Below are positions 15,001 to 21,170 of a stretch of 21,170 nt of DNA, in pieces. The stretch is from assembly GCA_045580645.1 (NCBI GenBank), contig JAZNOG010000081.1:1-21170 (forward strand). Reading direction: 5' to 3'. The notes under the pieces are model-generated. The model was not told where the DNA came from. It saw only the letters and a program-made list of their open reading frames with translations, and searched no databases. The stretch's first letter is position 1. Each line of letters starts with the position of its first letter. A program made the position numbers and the translations under genes. The stretch is from HGM10836 sp045580645 (GTDB lineage Bacteria > Bacillota_I > Bacilli_A > RF39 > UBA660).

Positions 15001-15696
15001 ATGAAAGAAATTTTAAAAGAGTTTTTAGAATTATTGGGGTATTGTGTTTTGGGTGTATGTTTTTTATTTGCATCTTATTTATTATTAATAAATTTATATC
15101 ATTATAGAGAAATAAGTGTTAGTCAACAAAGAATATTATTATCAGAGGAAAGTTATAGTGATTTTACTGAAACAATAGAAAAAATTAAGAAAAATATTAA
15201 TTCTGTTGATTTGAATGGCTCTACTAATTCACAATTTGTTTCTGCTGCAAGTGGAATAAAAAGTGGTTTTGATTCATGTATAAAAGATCTAGAAGCTAGT
15301 TATTTTTATCAATTAGGTCAAAAAAATATGATTGTAACTCAAGATATATACCAAGCTAATAAAGAAATGTATAATACAATTAATAATAAATGTTTATTTT
15401 TTATACCATATTATATAGAAACATCTGCAGAAGGTTACGGTTATGGAGATTCATTTGAATATATGAAGGATGATGTTGAATTTAAAAAAGAAAGAATTTT
15501 TGTTTATTCTGATTTCTTATTTAATAAGACTTTAGGAAATAGTTCTTATTCTTATACTACTAGTGTATCAAGATCTACAATATATAATGATTTAAATCAA
15601 ACTATAAATATGACTATTAGTAATTATAATGAACTTGTTAATACTGTTTTGGATATTTCAGAATGGTATGTTGATGAATTTGGAGGTGCTAACTAA
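15001..15696 (+). CDS. Unrecognised single-pass membrane protein of the TasA/SipW operon
   Basis: I do not recognise this 231-residue family. One membrane segment lies at about 11-32 (LGYCVLGVCFLFASYLLLIN). The rest, probably outside, appears mainly helical and polar, with two cysteines (C93 in GFDSCIKD and C131 in NNKCLFF) that may pair. There is an aromatic stretch YIETSAEGYGYGDSF and many Asn/Ser/Tyr residues near the C terminus. The ribosome site AAGGAGG is strong. It begins 9 bases after paralogue 4 and its stop shares a base with the next start (TAATG), so it belongs to the operon. Its size and topology would suit an envelope component or fibre-associated adaptor, but that is only inference from context. 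Confidence 0.6.
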   Translation: MKEILKEFLELLGYCVLGVCFLFASYLLLINLYHYREISVSQQRILLSEESYSDFTETIEKIKKNINSVDLNGSTNSQFVSAASGIKSGFDSCIKDLEASYFYQLGQKNMIVTQDIYQANKEMYNTINNKCLFFIPYYIETSAEGYGYGDSFEYMKDDVEFKKERIFVYSDFLFNKTLGNSSYSYTTSVSRSTIYNDLNQTINMTISNYNELVNTVLDISEWYVDEFGGAN

Positions 15697-16172
15697 TGAA
15701 AGTTGTATTTTCTAGATTATTAGGATTTTTAAAATATTTATTATTACTTGCATCATTTGCTTTAATATTTTATGGAATTATAATGACGTATAAGAGATTA
15801 GATAAAAATATAATGGAGGCAATTCCTATATTTATTCCTTTTGTTATAGTTTTAGTTGTATTTATCGTTAATTTATTTATTAAATCAAATGTTATTAGAA
15901 ATAATTTGATTTATAATGTAATATCAGTTTTAGTGTTTGCCACTATTATAGTAATTGGTTTGCGTGCAAAATTTGATACTCATATGATGTTATATCATAA
16001 ATACGCTATTAATTATAATCCTGCATATCTTGCAGATAATTTATCTATTATTCAAATGATGCTTTATACTCTAGCAGGATCTAACGTTCTTCTTATGTTA
16101 TCTACAATATTTGATAAAAAGAAAAAGGTAGTGGAAAAAACAAAAGAAAAAAAAGATAAAGATGAAAAATAA
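15696..16172 (+). CDS. Unrecognised four-helix membrane protein of the TasA/SipW operon
   Basis: The 158-residue protein has four hydrophobic segments, at about 8-29, 42-62, 70-88 and 118-138, and a very lysine-rich tail (KKKKVVEKTKEKKDKDEK) that should be cytoplasmic by the positive-inside rule. The loop between the third and fourth helices holds FDTHMMLYHKYAINYNPAYLADN. It is coupled to the previous gene by a TAATG overlap with GGAGGTG before it, so the two products probably work as a pair. I recognise no family; a membrane platform for fibre export or anchoring is one possibility. The terminator behind it marks the end of the island. Confidence 0.6.
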   Translation: MKVVFSRLLGFLKYLLLLASFALIFYGIIMTYKRLDKNIMEAIPIFIPFVIVLVVFIVNLFIKSNVIRNNLIYNVISVLVFATIIVIGLRAKFDTHMMLYHKYAINYNPAYLADNLSIIQMMLYTLAGSNVLLMLSTIFDKKKKVVEKTKEKKDKDEK

Positions 16173-16187
16173 TTCTCATCTTTTTTT
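16158..16187 (+). terminator. Intrinsic terminator ending the TasA/SipW island
   Basis: AAAGATGA (16158-16165) pairs with TCATCTTT (16176-16183), a 10-base loop between them, followed by T to 16187. The stem overlaps the last codons of the four-helix protein gene. Confidence 0.8.
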
Positions 16188-16202
16188 GTTAAATAATTTT
16201 TA

Positions 16203-16231
16203 TTGACTTTAAAAAATATGTTTCCTATAAT
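16203..16231 (+). promoter_or_regulatory. Near-consensus sigma-A promoter for rsmA
   Basis: TTGACT (16203-16208), a 17-base spacer and a perfect TATAAT (16226-16231). A start near 16238 would give a leader of about 34 bases before the ATG at 16272. This is the best promoter in the window. No terminator is seen until after spoVG, so it may drive rsmA, the U32 gene, yabG and veg. Confidence 0.8.
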
Positions 16232-16271
16232 TATTTTAAGAAATAATTTATTTGGCTAGGAAGTGATAATT

Positions 16272-17066
16272 ATGTTTAGTAATTTTAAGAAGAAGTATGG
16301 TCAAAATTTTTTGGTTGATAGAAATATTGTTTATAAAATAGTTAATACTATTGATATTGAACCTAATTCTTTAGTTATAGAAATAGGTTGCGGTGATGGA
16401 AAGTTAACTAGTGAATTGTGTAAGAATTTTGATAATGTTTTAGGTTATGAAATAGATTTAGATGTAAAAGATTATTTATATAAAAATTTGAAGGATTATA
16501 ATAATTTTGAAATAATTTTTATTGATTTTTTAAAAGCTGATATTTTAAATGATTTGAAAAAATATGATTATGATAATTTATATGTTGTAGGAAATTTACC
16601 TTATTATATTACTACTTTAATAATTGAAAAATTAGTTGATTTAAAATTAAATGTTAAGTCTATGACTTTTATGGTTCAAAAGGAAATGGGAGATAGAATT
16701 GGCGCTAGGGAAGGGTCAAGAGATTATGGTTCTTTAACTGTCTTTTTAAGTTATTTTTATGATATTAAAAAAGAATTTGTTGTTAGTAGGAATTGTTTTT
16801 TTCCTAAACCTAATGTTGATAGCATGATTATTTCTTTAATTAGTAAAAAAAATAAAGTAAATGTGCTTGATGAAAATTTATTTTTTAAATTAGTTAGGGA
16901 TAGTTTTAGATTTAAAAGAAAAACATTAAGAAATAATTTGAAGGAATATGATTTGTTAAAGATAGAAAATGTTTTAAAAAAATATAATTATGATTTAAAT
17001 GTTAGAGCTGAACAACTTTCTTTAGAAATATTTTGTAATATTGCAAATGAACTTAGTTCTAGGTGA
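16272..17066 (+). CDS. rsmA: 16S rRNA adenine dimethyltransferase RsmA (KsgA)
   Basis: The 264-residue enzyme dimethylates the two adjacent adenines near the 3' end of 16S rRNA during small-subunit assembly. It begins with KKYGQNFLVDRNIV, then the SAM-binding motif VIEIGCGDGKLT and the catalytic motif NLPYY (in VVGNLPYYITT). The C-terminal helical domain with SFRFKRKTLRNNL is also typical. It is slightly shorter than common KsgA proteins (about 270-290). ATG 16272 is preceded by AGGAAGTG; the GTG at 16263 lies inside that site. In Bacillus, rnmV (RNase M5) comes before ksgA; here it is absent and the TasA/SipW island occupies that interval. Confidence 0.96.
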   Translation: MFSNFKKKYGQNFLVDRNIVYKIVNTIDIEPNSLVIEIGCGDGKLTSELCKNFDNVLGYEIDLDVKDYLYKNLKDYNNFEIIFIDFLKADILNDLKKYDYDNLYVVGNLPYYITTLIIEKLVDLKLNVKSMTFMVQKEMGDRIGAREGSRDYGSLTVFLSYFYDIKKEFVVSRNCFFPKPNVDSMIISLISKKNKVNVLDENLFFKLVRDSFRFKRKTLRNNLKEYDLLKIENVLKKYNYDLNVRAEQLSLEIFCNIANELSSR

Positions 17067-17086
17067 TTTGAAATGGAGTTTTAAGT

Positions 17087-19279
17087 ATGAAACATGAATT
17101 ATTAGTGCCTGTTGGCAATTTTAAATCGCTTATAGCGGCGATAAATAATGGTGCGGATGCTGTTTATTTAGGTGGAAAGAAATTTGGCGCTAGGGCGTTT
17201 GCGGATAATTTTACAATAAAAGAAATAGAGAAAGCTACTAAACTTTGTCATTTATATGATGTAAAAATTTATATTACGATTAATACTTTAATTTATGATA
17301 AAGAAGTAGAAGATTTTATTAGTTATATAAGGGATTTGCATAAAATTGGTGTTGATGCAGTTATTATGCAAGATGTTGGGATGATAAATTTGGTTCACAA
17401 AACTTTTCCTAATTTGGAAATACATGCTTCAACTCAAATGCATAATCATTCTAAAGAAAATTTAAATTTTTTAAAAGATTTGGGAATAAAAAGAGTAGTT
17501 TTTGCTAGAGAACTTTCTTTGGATTATGTTAATAGCATAGAAACTGATCTTGAAAAAGAAGTTTTTATTCATGGTGCTTTATGTGTTTCTTATAGTGGAC
17601 AATGTTTATTTTCTTCTTGTATTTTAAATAGAAGTGGTAATAGAGGAGAATGCGCTGGGATGTGTCGTCTTCCTTACAAATTGTATGAAGATGATAAACA
17701 AGTTTTTAGTTCTGGAGATTATATTTTAAGTCCAAAGGATATATGTTCTATTTCTAATTTTAAACAACTTATGGATAGTAATATTAAGTGTTTTAAAATA
17801 GAAGGTAGAATGAAATCACCATTATATGTTGCTATTGTTACTAAAGTATATAAAACATTAATGATGCAATATGAAGAGGGAAAACCTTTAAAGGTGGATG
17901 AAAAAGATTTGTTTTTATTAAAGGCTATATTTAATAGAGAATGGACCAGTAGTTATTTATTTAATGATTCTAAGATAATGAATTTTTCTTTTCCTAATCA
18001 TATTGGAGTTTCTGTTGGAAAAGTTTTAAGTGTTAATGATAAAAAAATTGAAATTTTATTAGAACATGATTTGTCTCAATTTGAGGGAATTCGTTTTAAA
18101 AATAGTGGTTTAGGTTTTACTATAAATTATATGTATGATAATAATTTTAACTTTATAAATAAAGGTTTAAAAGGTTCTAAAGTTTATTTAGATAATAATA
18201 TTGGCTTAAAGGAAATTGATGAAGTAATGCTCACTAGTCCTGTTATGATTTTAGAAAATGATATTGTTAAAAAAATAAGCATTGATATGGAAATTGAAGT
18301 TTATAAAAATTCAAAACTAAAACTTAAGGTTTTTGATGGATCTAATGAGATTGTTGTTTATGGTGATATAGTATCGGAAGCTATAAATAGTCCGATTAGT
18401 AAGGAAAGAATTGAAGAAATTTTAAATAAAAGTGGCAATACTCCTTTTGTAGTAAAAAATATTAATATTTTAATGGATAAAGTTGTTTTTGTTAGAGTCT
18501 TTTCTTTAAATGAAATACGTAGAATGGCTTTAGAAGTTTTGCAAAAAAAACGTGAAGATAGAAAGGTATTATATGTTGAAAAAGATTTTAATTTTTCTTC
18601 TAAAAAATATAACAAAACAAATAATTTGAATGTTTTGGTTAGGACTAAAGAACAATTAGAGGAATGCAAACGTTTAGGAATTTCTAATATAATTGTTTCA
18701 TCTGAAGATTTGATGAATGAAGATTTAATTTTTAAAGTTCCTAGAGATAATATAAGGCATAAATATGATTATAAGAATTTACTTGTCACAGATTATGCAA
18801 GTTTAGATATGTATAAAAACAATTTTTCTGATTATTTTTTAAATATTACTAATAGATATTCTTTGGACTATGTAAGTCGTTATGCTAAAAGTGTTTGTAT
18901 TTCTGTTGAATGTGATTTAGAAGATATGAAAAATATGTGTCTTAATAATTATAATGTGGAAGCATTTATATATGGTCATATTGAACTTATGATAATGAAA
19001 TATTGTCCACTTAATATGATTGTAAACAATGAAAAAATTTGCAGTGTTTGTAAGAATAATAAAAAATATTATTTAAAGGATAGAAATAATAAATTTTATA
19101 GATTAATTAATAATCCAATTACCCATGGCACTTCTATATTAAATTGTTATAAAACTGATTTAATAGATCAAATAAAGAAATTTAAGGAAATAGGAATTAC
19201 TAATTTTAGAATAGAATTTTTAGATGAATCTAAAGAAGAAGTAAGAAAAGTAATTGAATTGATTAAAAGTAATTTGTGA
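17087..19279 (+). CDS. Large U32-family protein, probable RNA hydroxylation factor
   Basis: The N-terminal 330 residues or so are a U32 domain: LLVPVGNFKSLIAAINNGAD, then DAVYLGG, and the family signature at 158-175 with E-x-F-IHGALCVSYSGQC. Cysteines C166, C173, C178, C189 and C193 cluster here, and some would be the iron-sulfur ligands. U32 proteins are historically called collagenase-like peptidases, but studied members (TrhP, RlhA) act in hydroxylation of tRNA or 23S rRNA. The 730-residue length, with a long C-terminal half ending in a second cysteine pattern (KICSVCKNNKKYY), is closer to RlhA-type than to the roughly 400-residue TrhP type. The start at 17087 has only a weak TGGAG upstream and follows rsmA by 20 bases. 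It probably forms an operon of RNA-modification genes with rsmA; the substrate is not certain. Confidence 0.85.
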   Translation: MKHELLVPVGNFKSLIAAINNGADAVYLGGKKFGARAFADNFTIKEIEKATKLCHLYDVKIYITINTLIYDKEVEDFISYIRDLHKIGVDAVIMQDVGMINLVHKTFPNLEIHASTQMHNHSKENLNFLKDLGIKRVVFARELSLDYVNSIETDLEKEVFIHGALCVSYSGQCLFSSCILNRSGNRGECAGMCRLPYKLYEDDKQVFSSGDYILSPKDICSISNFKQLMDSNIKCFKIEGRMKSPLYVAIVTKVYKTLMMQYEEGKPLKVDEKDLFLLKAIFNREWTSSYLFNDSKIMNFSFPNHIGVSVGKVLSVNDKKIEILLEHDLSQFEGIRFKNSGLGFTINYMYDNNFNFINKGLKGSKVYLDNNIGLKEIDEVMLTSPVMILENDIVKKISIDMEIEVYKNSKLKLKVFDGSNEIVVYGDIVSEAINSPISKERIEEILNKSGNTPFVVKNINILMDKVVFVRVFSLNEIRRMALEVLQKKREDRKVLYVEKDFNFSSKKYNKTNNLNVLVRTKEQLEECKRLGISNIIVSSEDLMNEDLIFKVPRDNIRHKYDYKNLLVTDYASLDMYKNNFSDYFLNITNRYSLDYVSRYAKSVCISVECDLEDMKNMCLNNYNVEAFIYGHIELMIMKYCPLNMIVNNEKICSVCKNNKKYYLKDRNNKFYRLINNPITHGTSILNCYKTDLIDQIKKFKEIGITNFRIEFLDESKEEVRKVIELIKSNL

Positions 19280-19322
19280 TAGAAAATTTATTTTAAGCAT
19301 ATAATTGAGTGGAGTTGATTAT

Positions 19323-20117
19323 ATGCTTTTTAATTTAGGGGATTTGGTTACAAGAAAGTCTCATAATAATGATATGGTTTTTAAAATAATTAGTATTGAT
19401 GGTTCAGAAGTTATTTTAAAGGGGTTAAATATTCGTTTAGTTGCGGATTCTCCTGTTGAAGATTTAGTTTTATGTGAGGGTTGTGATAATGATTTTATGC
19501 AGGGAGATAATGAGTTATTAGATAGAATGTCTAATTTTAAAAATCTTGATAGGGATGAATATTTTTATCTCCCTGGTAAAATTTTGCATATTGATGCTGA
19601 TAAGGATTATCTTGATAGATGTATGAATTTTTATAAGAAAATGGGTATTTTATCGTATGGTGTTCTTCTAAGAGAAAATAATTTATCAAAAGAATTAGAA
19701 AAGTATTTAATTGATATAAGACCTGATATACTTGTTATAACTGGACATGATGCTTTTTATGACAAATCTAATACTGATTATACGGATATGAATAATTATA
19801 AAAATAGTTCTAATTTTGTTAAGGCGGTTATTGCTGCTCGCAAATATGAGAAAGATCATGAAAAACTTGTTATTATTTCCGGTGCTTGTCAATCGAATTA
19901 TGAGGAACTTATAAGGGCTGGTTCTAATTTTGCTTCTAGTCCAAAGAGAATTAATATTCATGCTTTAGATCCTGCAATTATTGCTTCAAGTATTAGTTTA
20001 TCGAATAAAAATGAACCAATTGATTTACTTACTATTTTAGGTAAAACTAAATATGGCAAAGATGGTGTTGGTGGTATAAGAACAAATGGAACAATGTATG
20101 TGGGGTATCCAAGATGA
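19323..20117 (+). CDS. yabG: Sporulation-specific cysteine protease YabG
   Basis: The 264-residue protein (about 290 in B. subtilis) trims spore coat proteins in the mother cell. Clear family marks are GDLVTRKSHNNDMVFKI at the start, ILHIDADKDYLDRC, RPDILVITGHDAF, and GACQSNYEELIRAGSNFASSP followed by INIHALDP. H142 in TGHDA and C189 in GACQS are the expected catalytic pair; their 46-residue spacing equals that of H172 and C218 in B. subtilis as I recall them. A CEGC pair near residues 51-54 is an extra that may bind metal. TGGAG precedes ATG 19323. It overlaps veg by 4 bases (ATGA), so the two are coupled, keeping the Bacillus ksgA-yabG-veg order apart from the inserted U32 gene. Confidence 0.95.
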   Translation: MLFNLGDLVTRKSHNNDMVFKIISIDGSEVILKGLNIRLVADSPVEDLVLCEGCDNDFMQGDNELLDRMSNFKNLDRDEYFYLPGKILHIDADKDYLDRCMNFYKKMGILSYGVLLRENNLSKELEKYLIDIRPDILVITGHDAFYDKSNTDYTDMNNYKNSSNFVKAVIAARKYEKDHEKLVIISGACQSNYEELIRAGSNFASSPKRINIHALDPAIIASSISLSNKNEPIDLLTILGKTKYGKDGVGGIRTNGTMYVGYPR

Positions 20118-20329
20118 GTATAGAAAAAATTAAGGGTTTTATTAGTGAAAATCAAAATAAAACTATAAATTTTAGATTCAATGGAAGCAGAAATCAAATT
20201 GAAGAATTTTCTGGAAAAATTATAAATATATATAAATCAATTTTTATTATTGAACTTGACAATGTTCCTATTACCAAATCTTTTTCTTATGCTGATGTTT
20301 TAATTGGCAATCTAGAATTATTGATATAA
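20114..20329 (+). CDS. veg: Veg protein
   Basis: The 71-residue product matches Veg, which is about 86 residues in B. subtilis. NFRFNGSRNQIEEFSGKI corresponds to the conserved Gly/Arg segment, then IFIIELD and FSYADVLIGNLEL to the Veg C-terminal strand pattern (SYSYADILT in Bacillus). In B. subtilis Veg raises biofilm matrix expression by counteracting SinR, and the gene is known for a very strong promoter. Here no separate promoter is seen; the start overlaps the yabG stop, so Veg is made from the yabG transcript, which in Bacillus is mother-cell expressed. The C-terminal tail is shorter than in Bacillus. The call is firm on motif plus context. Confidence 0.88.
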   Translation: MSIEKIKGFISENQNKTINFRFNGSRNQIEEFSGKIINIYKSIFIIELDNVPITKSFSYADVLIGNLELLI

Positions 20330-20345
20330 AATGTGTAAAATGATA

Positions 20346-20398
20346 TTGATTTTTTTTATTAGTTAATATACAATTATTTTAGAAGCAGTTTGCTTTTT
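20346..20398 (+). promoter_or_regulatory. Possible promoter and leader hairpin in front of spoVG
   Basis: TTGATT (20346-20351) and TATACA (20367-20372) are spaced by only 15 bases, so the match is weak. A small hairpin follows (AAGCA, loop GTT, TGCTT at 20383-20395) with TTT after it, just before the ribosome site. It would sit at the 5' end of the transcript, or act as a weak terminator after veg. No sigma-H pattern (AGGAWWT / GAAT), as used in B. subtilis, is evident. Confidence 0.3.
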
Positions 20399-20414
20399 AA
20401 AAGGAGGACAATAG

Positions 20415-20672
20415 ATGAAAATCACATCAGTAAATGTGCGTAAAATTGAAAAAGAAGGATCACGTATGAAAGGAATTGCATCTGTATTATTAGAAGATTG
20501 TTTTGCAATTCATGATATTCGTATAATTGAAGGAGATAATGGTTTATTTATAGCTATGCCAAGTAGAAAAACTGCTACTGGTGGATATCGTGATATAGCT
20601 CATCCAATTAATCCAGAAACACGTACAATGTTTGAAGAAACTATTTTAGAAGCATATAAAACTGCAGAATAA
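20415..20672 (+). CDS. spoVG: SpoVG nucleic-acid-binding regulator
   Basis: The 85-residue protein is a full SpoVG domain: MKITSVNVRKI, MKGIASVLLEDCFAIHDIRI, NGLFIAMPSRKT and YRDIAHPINPETR are near-identical in pattern to Bacillus SpoVG (97 residues), which has a longer acidic tail. SpoVG binds DNA and RNA and influences sporulation division, capsule and virulence genes in Bacillota. AAAAGGAGG lies 7 bases before ATG 20415. The gene has its own strong terminator. In B. subtilis spoVG lies farther along between yabJ and glmU; here it follows veg directly, reflecting loss of the intervening genes. More CGT codons than its neighbours hint at high expression. Confidence 0.95.
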   Translation: MKITSVNVRKIEKEGSRMKGIASVLLEDCFAIHDIRIIEGDNGLFIAMPSRKTATGGYRDIAHPINPETRTMFEETILEAYKTAE

Positions 20673-20680
20673 TTTAGTTT

Positions 20681-20710
20681 AAAAAATACATTTTTATGTA
20701 TTTTTTTTTT
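20681..20710 (+). terminator. Intrinsic terminator after spoVG
   Basis: AAAAAATACAT (20681-20691) pairs with ATGTATTTTTT (20696-20706) around a TTTT loop and runs on into T. It is a pure A-U/G-C-poor stem but long and well placed after the spoVG stop. Confidence 0.75.
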
Positions 20711-20743
20711 ATTTTTTTCATATATTTTAGTGGAGGAAAATAT

Positions 20744-21034
20744 ATGGATAAAATGATAGAAAATATTAGTTATAATCATGGAATTAATATTAATGAAAGA
20801 AAAAGTATTTATATAACGGGTGTAATTAAAATTGATAGTTTTGATGATGAAGAGTTCTTACTTGAAACAAATATGGGTTATTTAGCAATAAAGGGTGAAA
20901 ATTTAGAATTATTAAAATTAGATACAAAAGATGGAATTGTTTCTATTAAAGGTTTGATAATAAGTTTTTGTTATATGGAAAATTTAAAAAAACAATCTAA
21001 ACAAGGAAATATATTGGATAAATTATTCAAATGA
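20744..21034 (+). CDS. yabP: Spore coat/cortex protein YabP
   Basis: The 96-residue product (100 in B. subtilis) belongs to the YabP/YqfC family of mother-cell sporulation proteins. The signature is clear: ITGVIKIDSFDDEEFLLETN, MGYLAIKGENLELLKLDT, GIVSIKGLI and a C-terminal LDKLFK. ATG 20744 follows TGGAGG at 20731-20736; a frame reaching back to 20696 would run through the spoVG terminator and is not credible. The stop overlaps the yabQ start (ATGA), keeping the Bacillus yabP-yabQ order. In Bacillus yabP is sigma-E dependent; the upstream DNA has a CATATAT but too close to the ribosome site to be convincing as a -10. Confidence 0.92.
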   Translation: MDKMIENISYNHGININERKSIYITGVIKIDSFDDEEFLLETNMGYLAIKGENLELLKLDTKDGIVSIKGLIISFCYMENLKKQSKQGNILDKLFK

Positions 21035-21170
21035 TATTAAATGAACAAATATTATCTTTTATTTTTTGTTTCATTTTTGGAATTTTATATGGAATAACTT
21101 TCAAATTATTAAGTAAATATTTGCTTTACTCTAATACAATCCTAAAGATATTTTTTAATTTTCTTTTTAA
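21031..21170 (+). CDS. yabQ: Spore cortex membrane protein YabQ, N-terminal part (3' truncated)
   Basis: The first 46 residues are visible before the window ends. The sequence opens MILNEQILSFIFCFIFGILYG, a hydrophobic first membrane segment, then TFKLLSKYLLYS and a second hydrophobic run. This fits the N terminus of YabQ, a polytopic mother-cell protein needed for cortex formation, but the call rests largely on position: immediately after yabP with an ATGA overlap, as in Bacillus. No separate ribosome site is seen, so translation is probably coupled to yabP. Confidence 0.75.
   Translation, partial: MILNEQILSFIFCFIFGILYGITFKLLSKYLLYSNTILKIFFNFLF

Noticed and set aside
19279..19305. Sigma-E/K-like promoter (ATA, 16 bases, CATATAAT) before yabG
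   Set aside because: The match is good, but transcription would start at about 19312, inside the ribosome site at 19310-19314, so it could not produce a normally translated message; I leave it as a curiosity.
20719..20726. CATATATT as a sigma-E -10 for yabP
   Set aside because: It is only about five bases from the ribosome site, and the upstream DNA is a T run with no -35 element.
1..21170. Mycoplasma-type code with TGA as tryptophan
   Set aside because: Tryptophan is written TGG, and TGA ends several conserved proteins at their expected lengths (mfd, rsmA, yabG, yabP).
1..21170. CRISPR arrays, tRNA or rRNA genes, insertion sequences
   Set aside because: No regularly spaced repeats, no clover-leaf-like GC-rich stretches, and no transposase-like protein or terminal inverted repeats were seen on either strand.

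Overview
The window is a tightly packed, very AT-rich, all-plus-strand block. It matches the origin-proximal region of Bacillus-type chromosomes: dnaX, ybaB, recR, bofA, holB, ricT, pth, mfd, spoVT, metG, tatD, a yabE-like 3D gene, rsmA, yabG, veg, spoVG, yabP, yabQ. In B. subtilis these genes lie in the same general neighbourhood but with many more genes between them. The window therefore suggests a streamlined, low-GC member of the Bacilli (RF39/Erysipelotrichales-like gut lineages are a reasonable guess, inferred only from composition and gene content). TGA is a genuine stop here (ends of mfd, rsmA and yabG), so the standard bacterial code applies. The spore genes (bofA, spoVT, yabG, spoVG, yabP, yabQ) imply a spore-forming ancestry or capacity.

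Positions 1-7300 hold DNA replication, repair and translation genes: the dnaX 3' end, ybaB, recR, bofA, the delta' clamp-loader subunit, RicT, peptidyl-tRNA hydrolase and Mfd. They are mostly coupled with overlaps or gaps of only a few bases, and a terminator closes the run after mfd. A perfect 26-bp palindrome follows dnaX and belongs to a decayed duplication of a dnaX segment. Positions 7498-11430 are shorter units: spoVT; metG behind a good promoter and a leader terminator; a 49-residue membrane protein; tatD; and a 3D-domain wall protein.

Positions 11457-16190 are an accessory island set into this core block: a TasA/camelysin-type surface-fibre locus. A promoter drives two probable major fibre subunits (11511-12179 and 12232-12996), which end at a strong terminator. 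A second unit encodes a third TasA-like protein with a cytoplasmic extension, a SipW-type signal peptidase with a Ser-His-Asp triad, a fourth divergent TasA-like protein that seems to lack the processing motif, and two unrecognised membrane proteins. The second subunit carries two copies of a cysteine microdomain inserted in loops. This island is the most likely place for an undescribed system.

Positions 16203-21170 return to the core: rsmA behind a near-consensus promoter, a large U32-family protein probably acting in RNA modification, yabG, veg, spoVG, yabP and the truncated start of yabQ. In B. subtilis, Veg is a known activator of the matrix programme that includes tapA-sipW-tasA, so its position near a fibre locus is suggestive, although veg sits next to yabG in Bacillus anyway.
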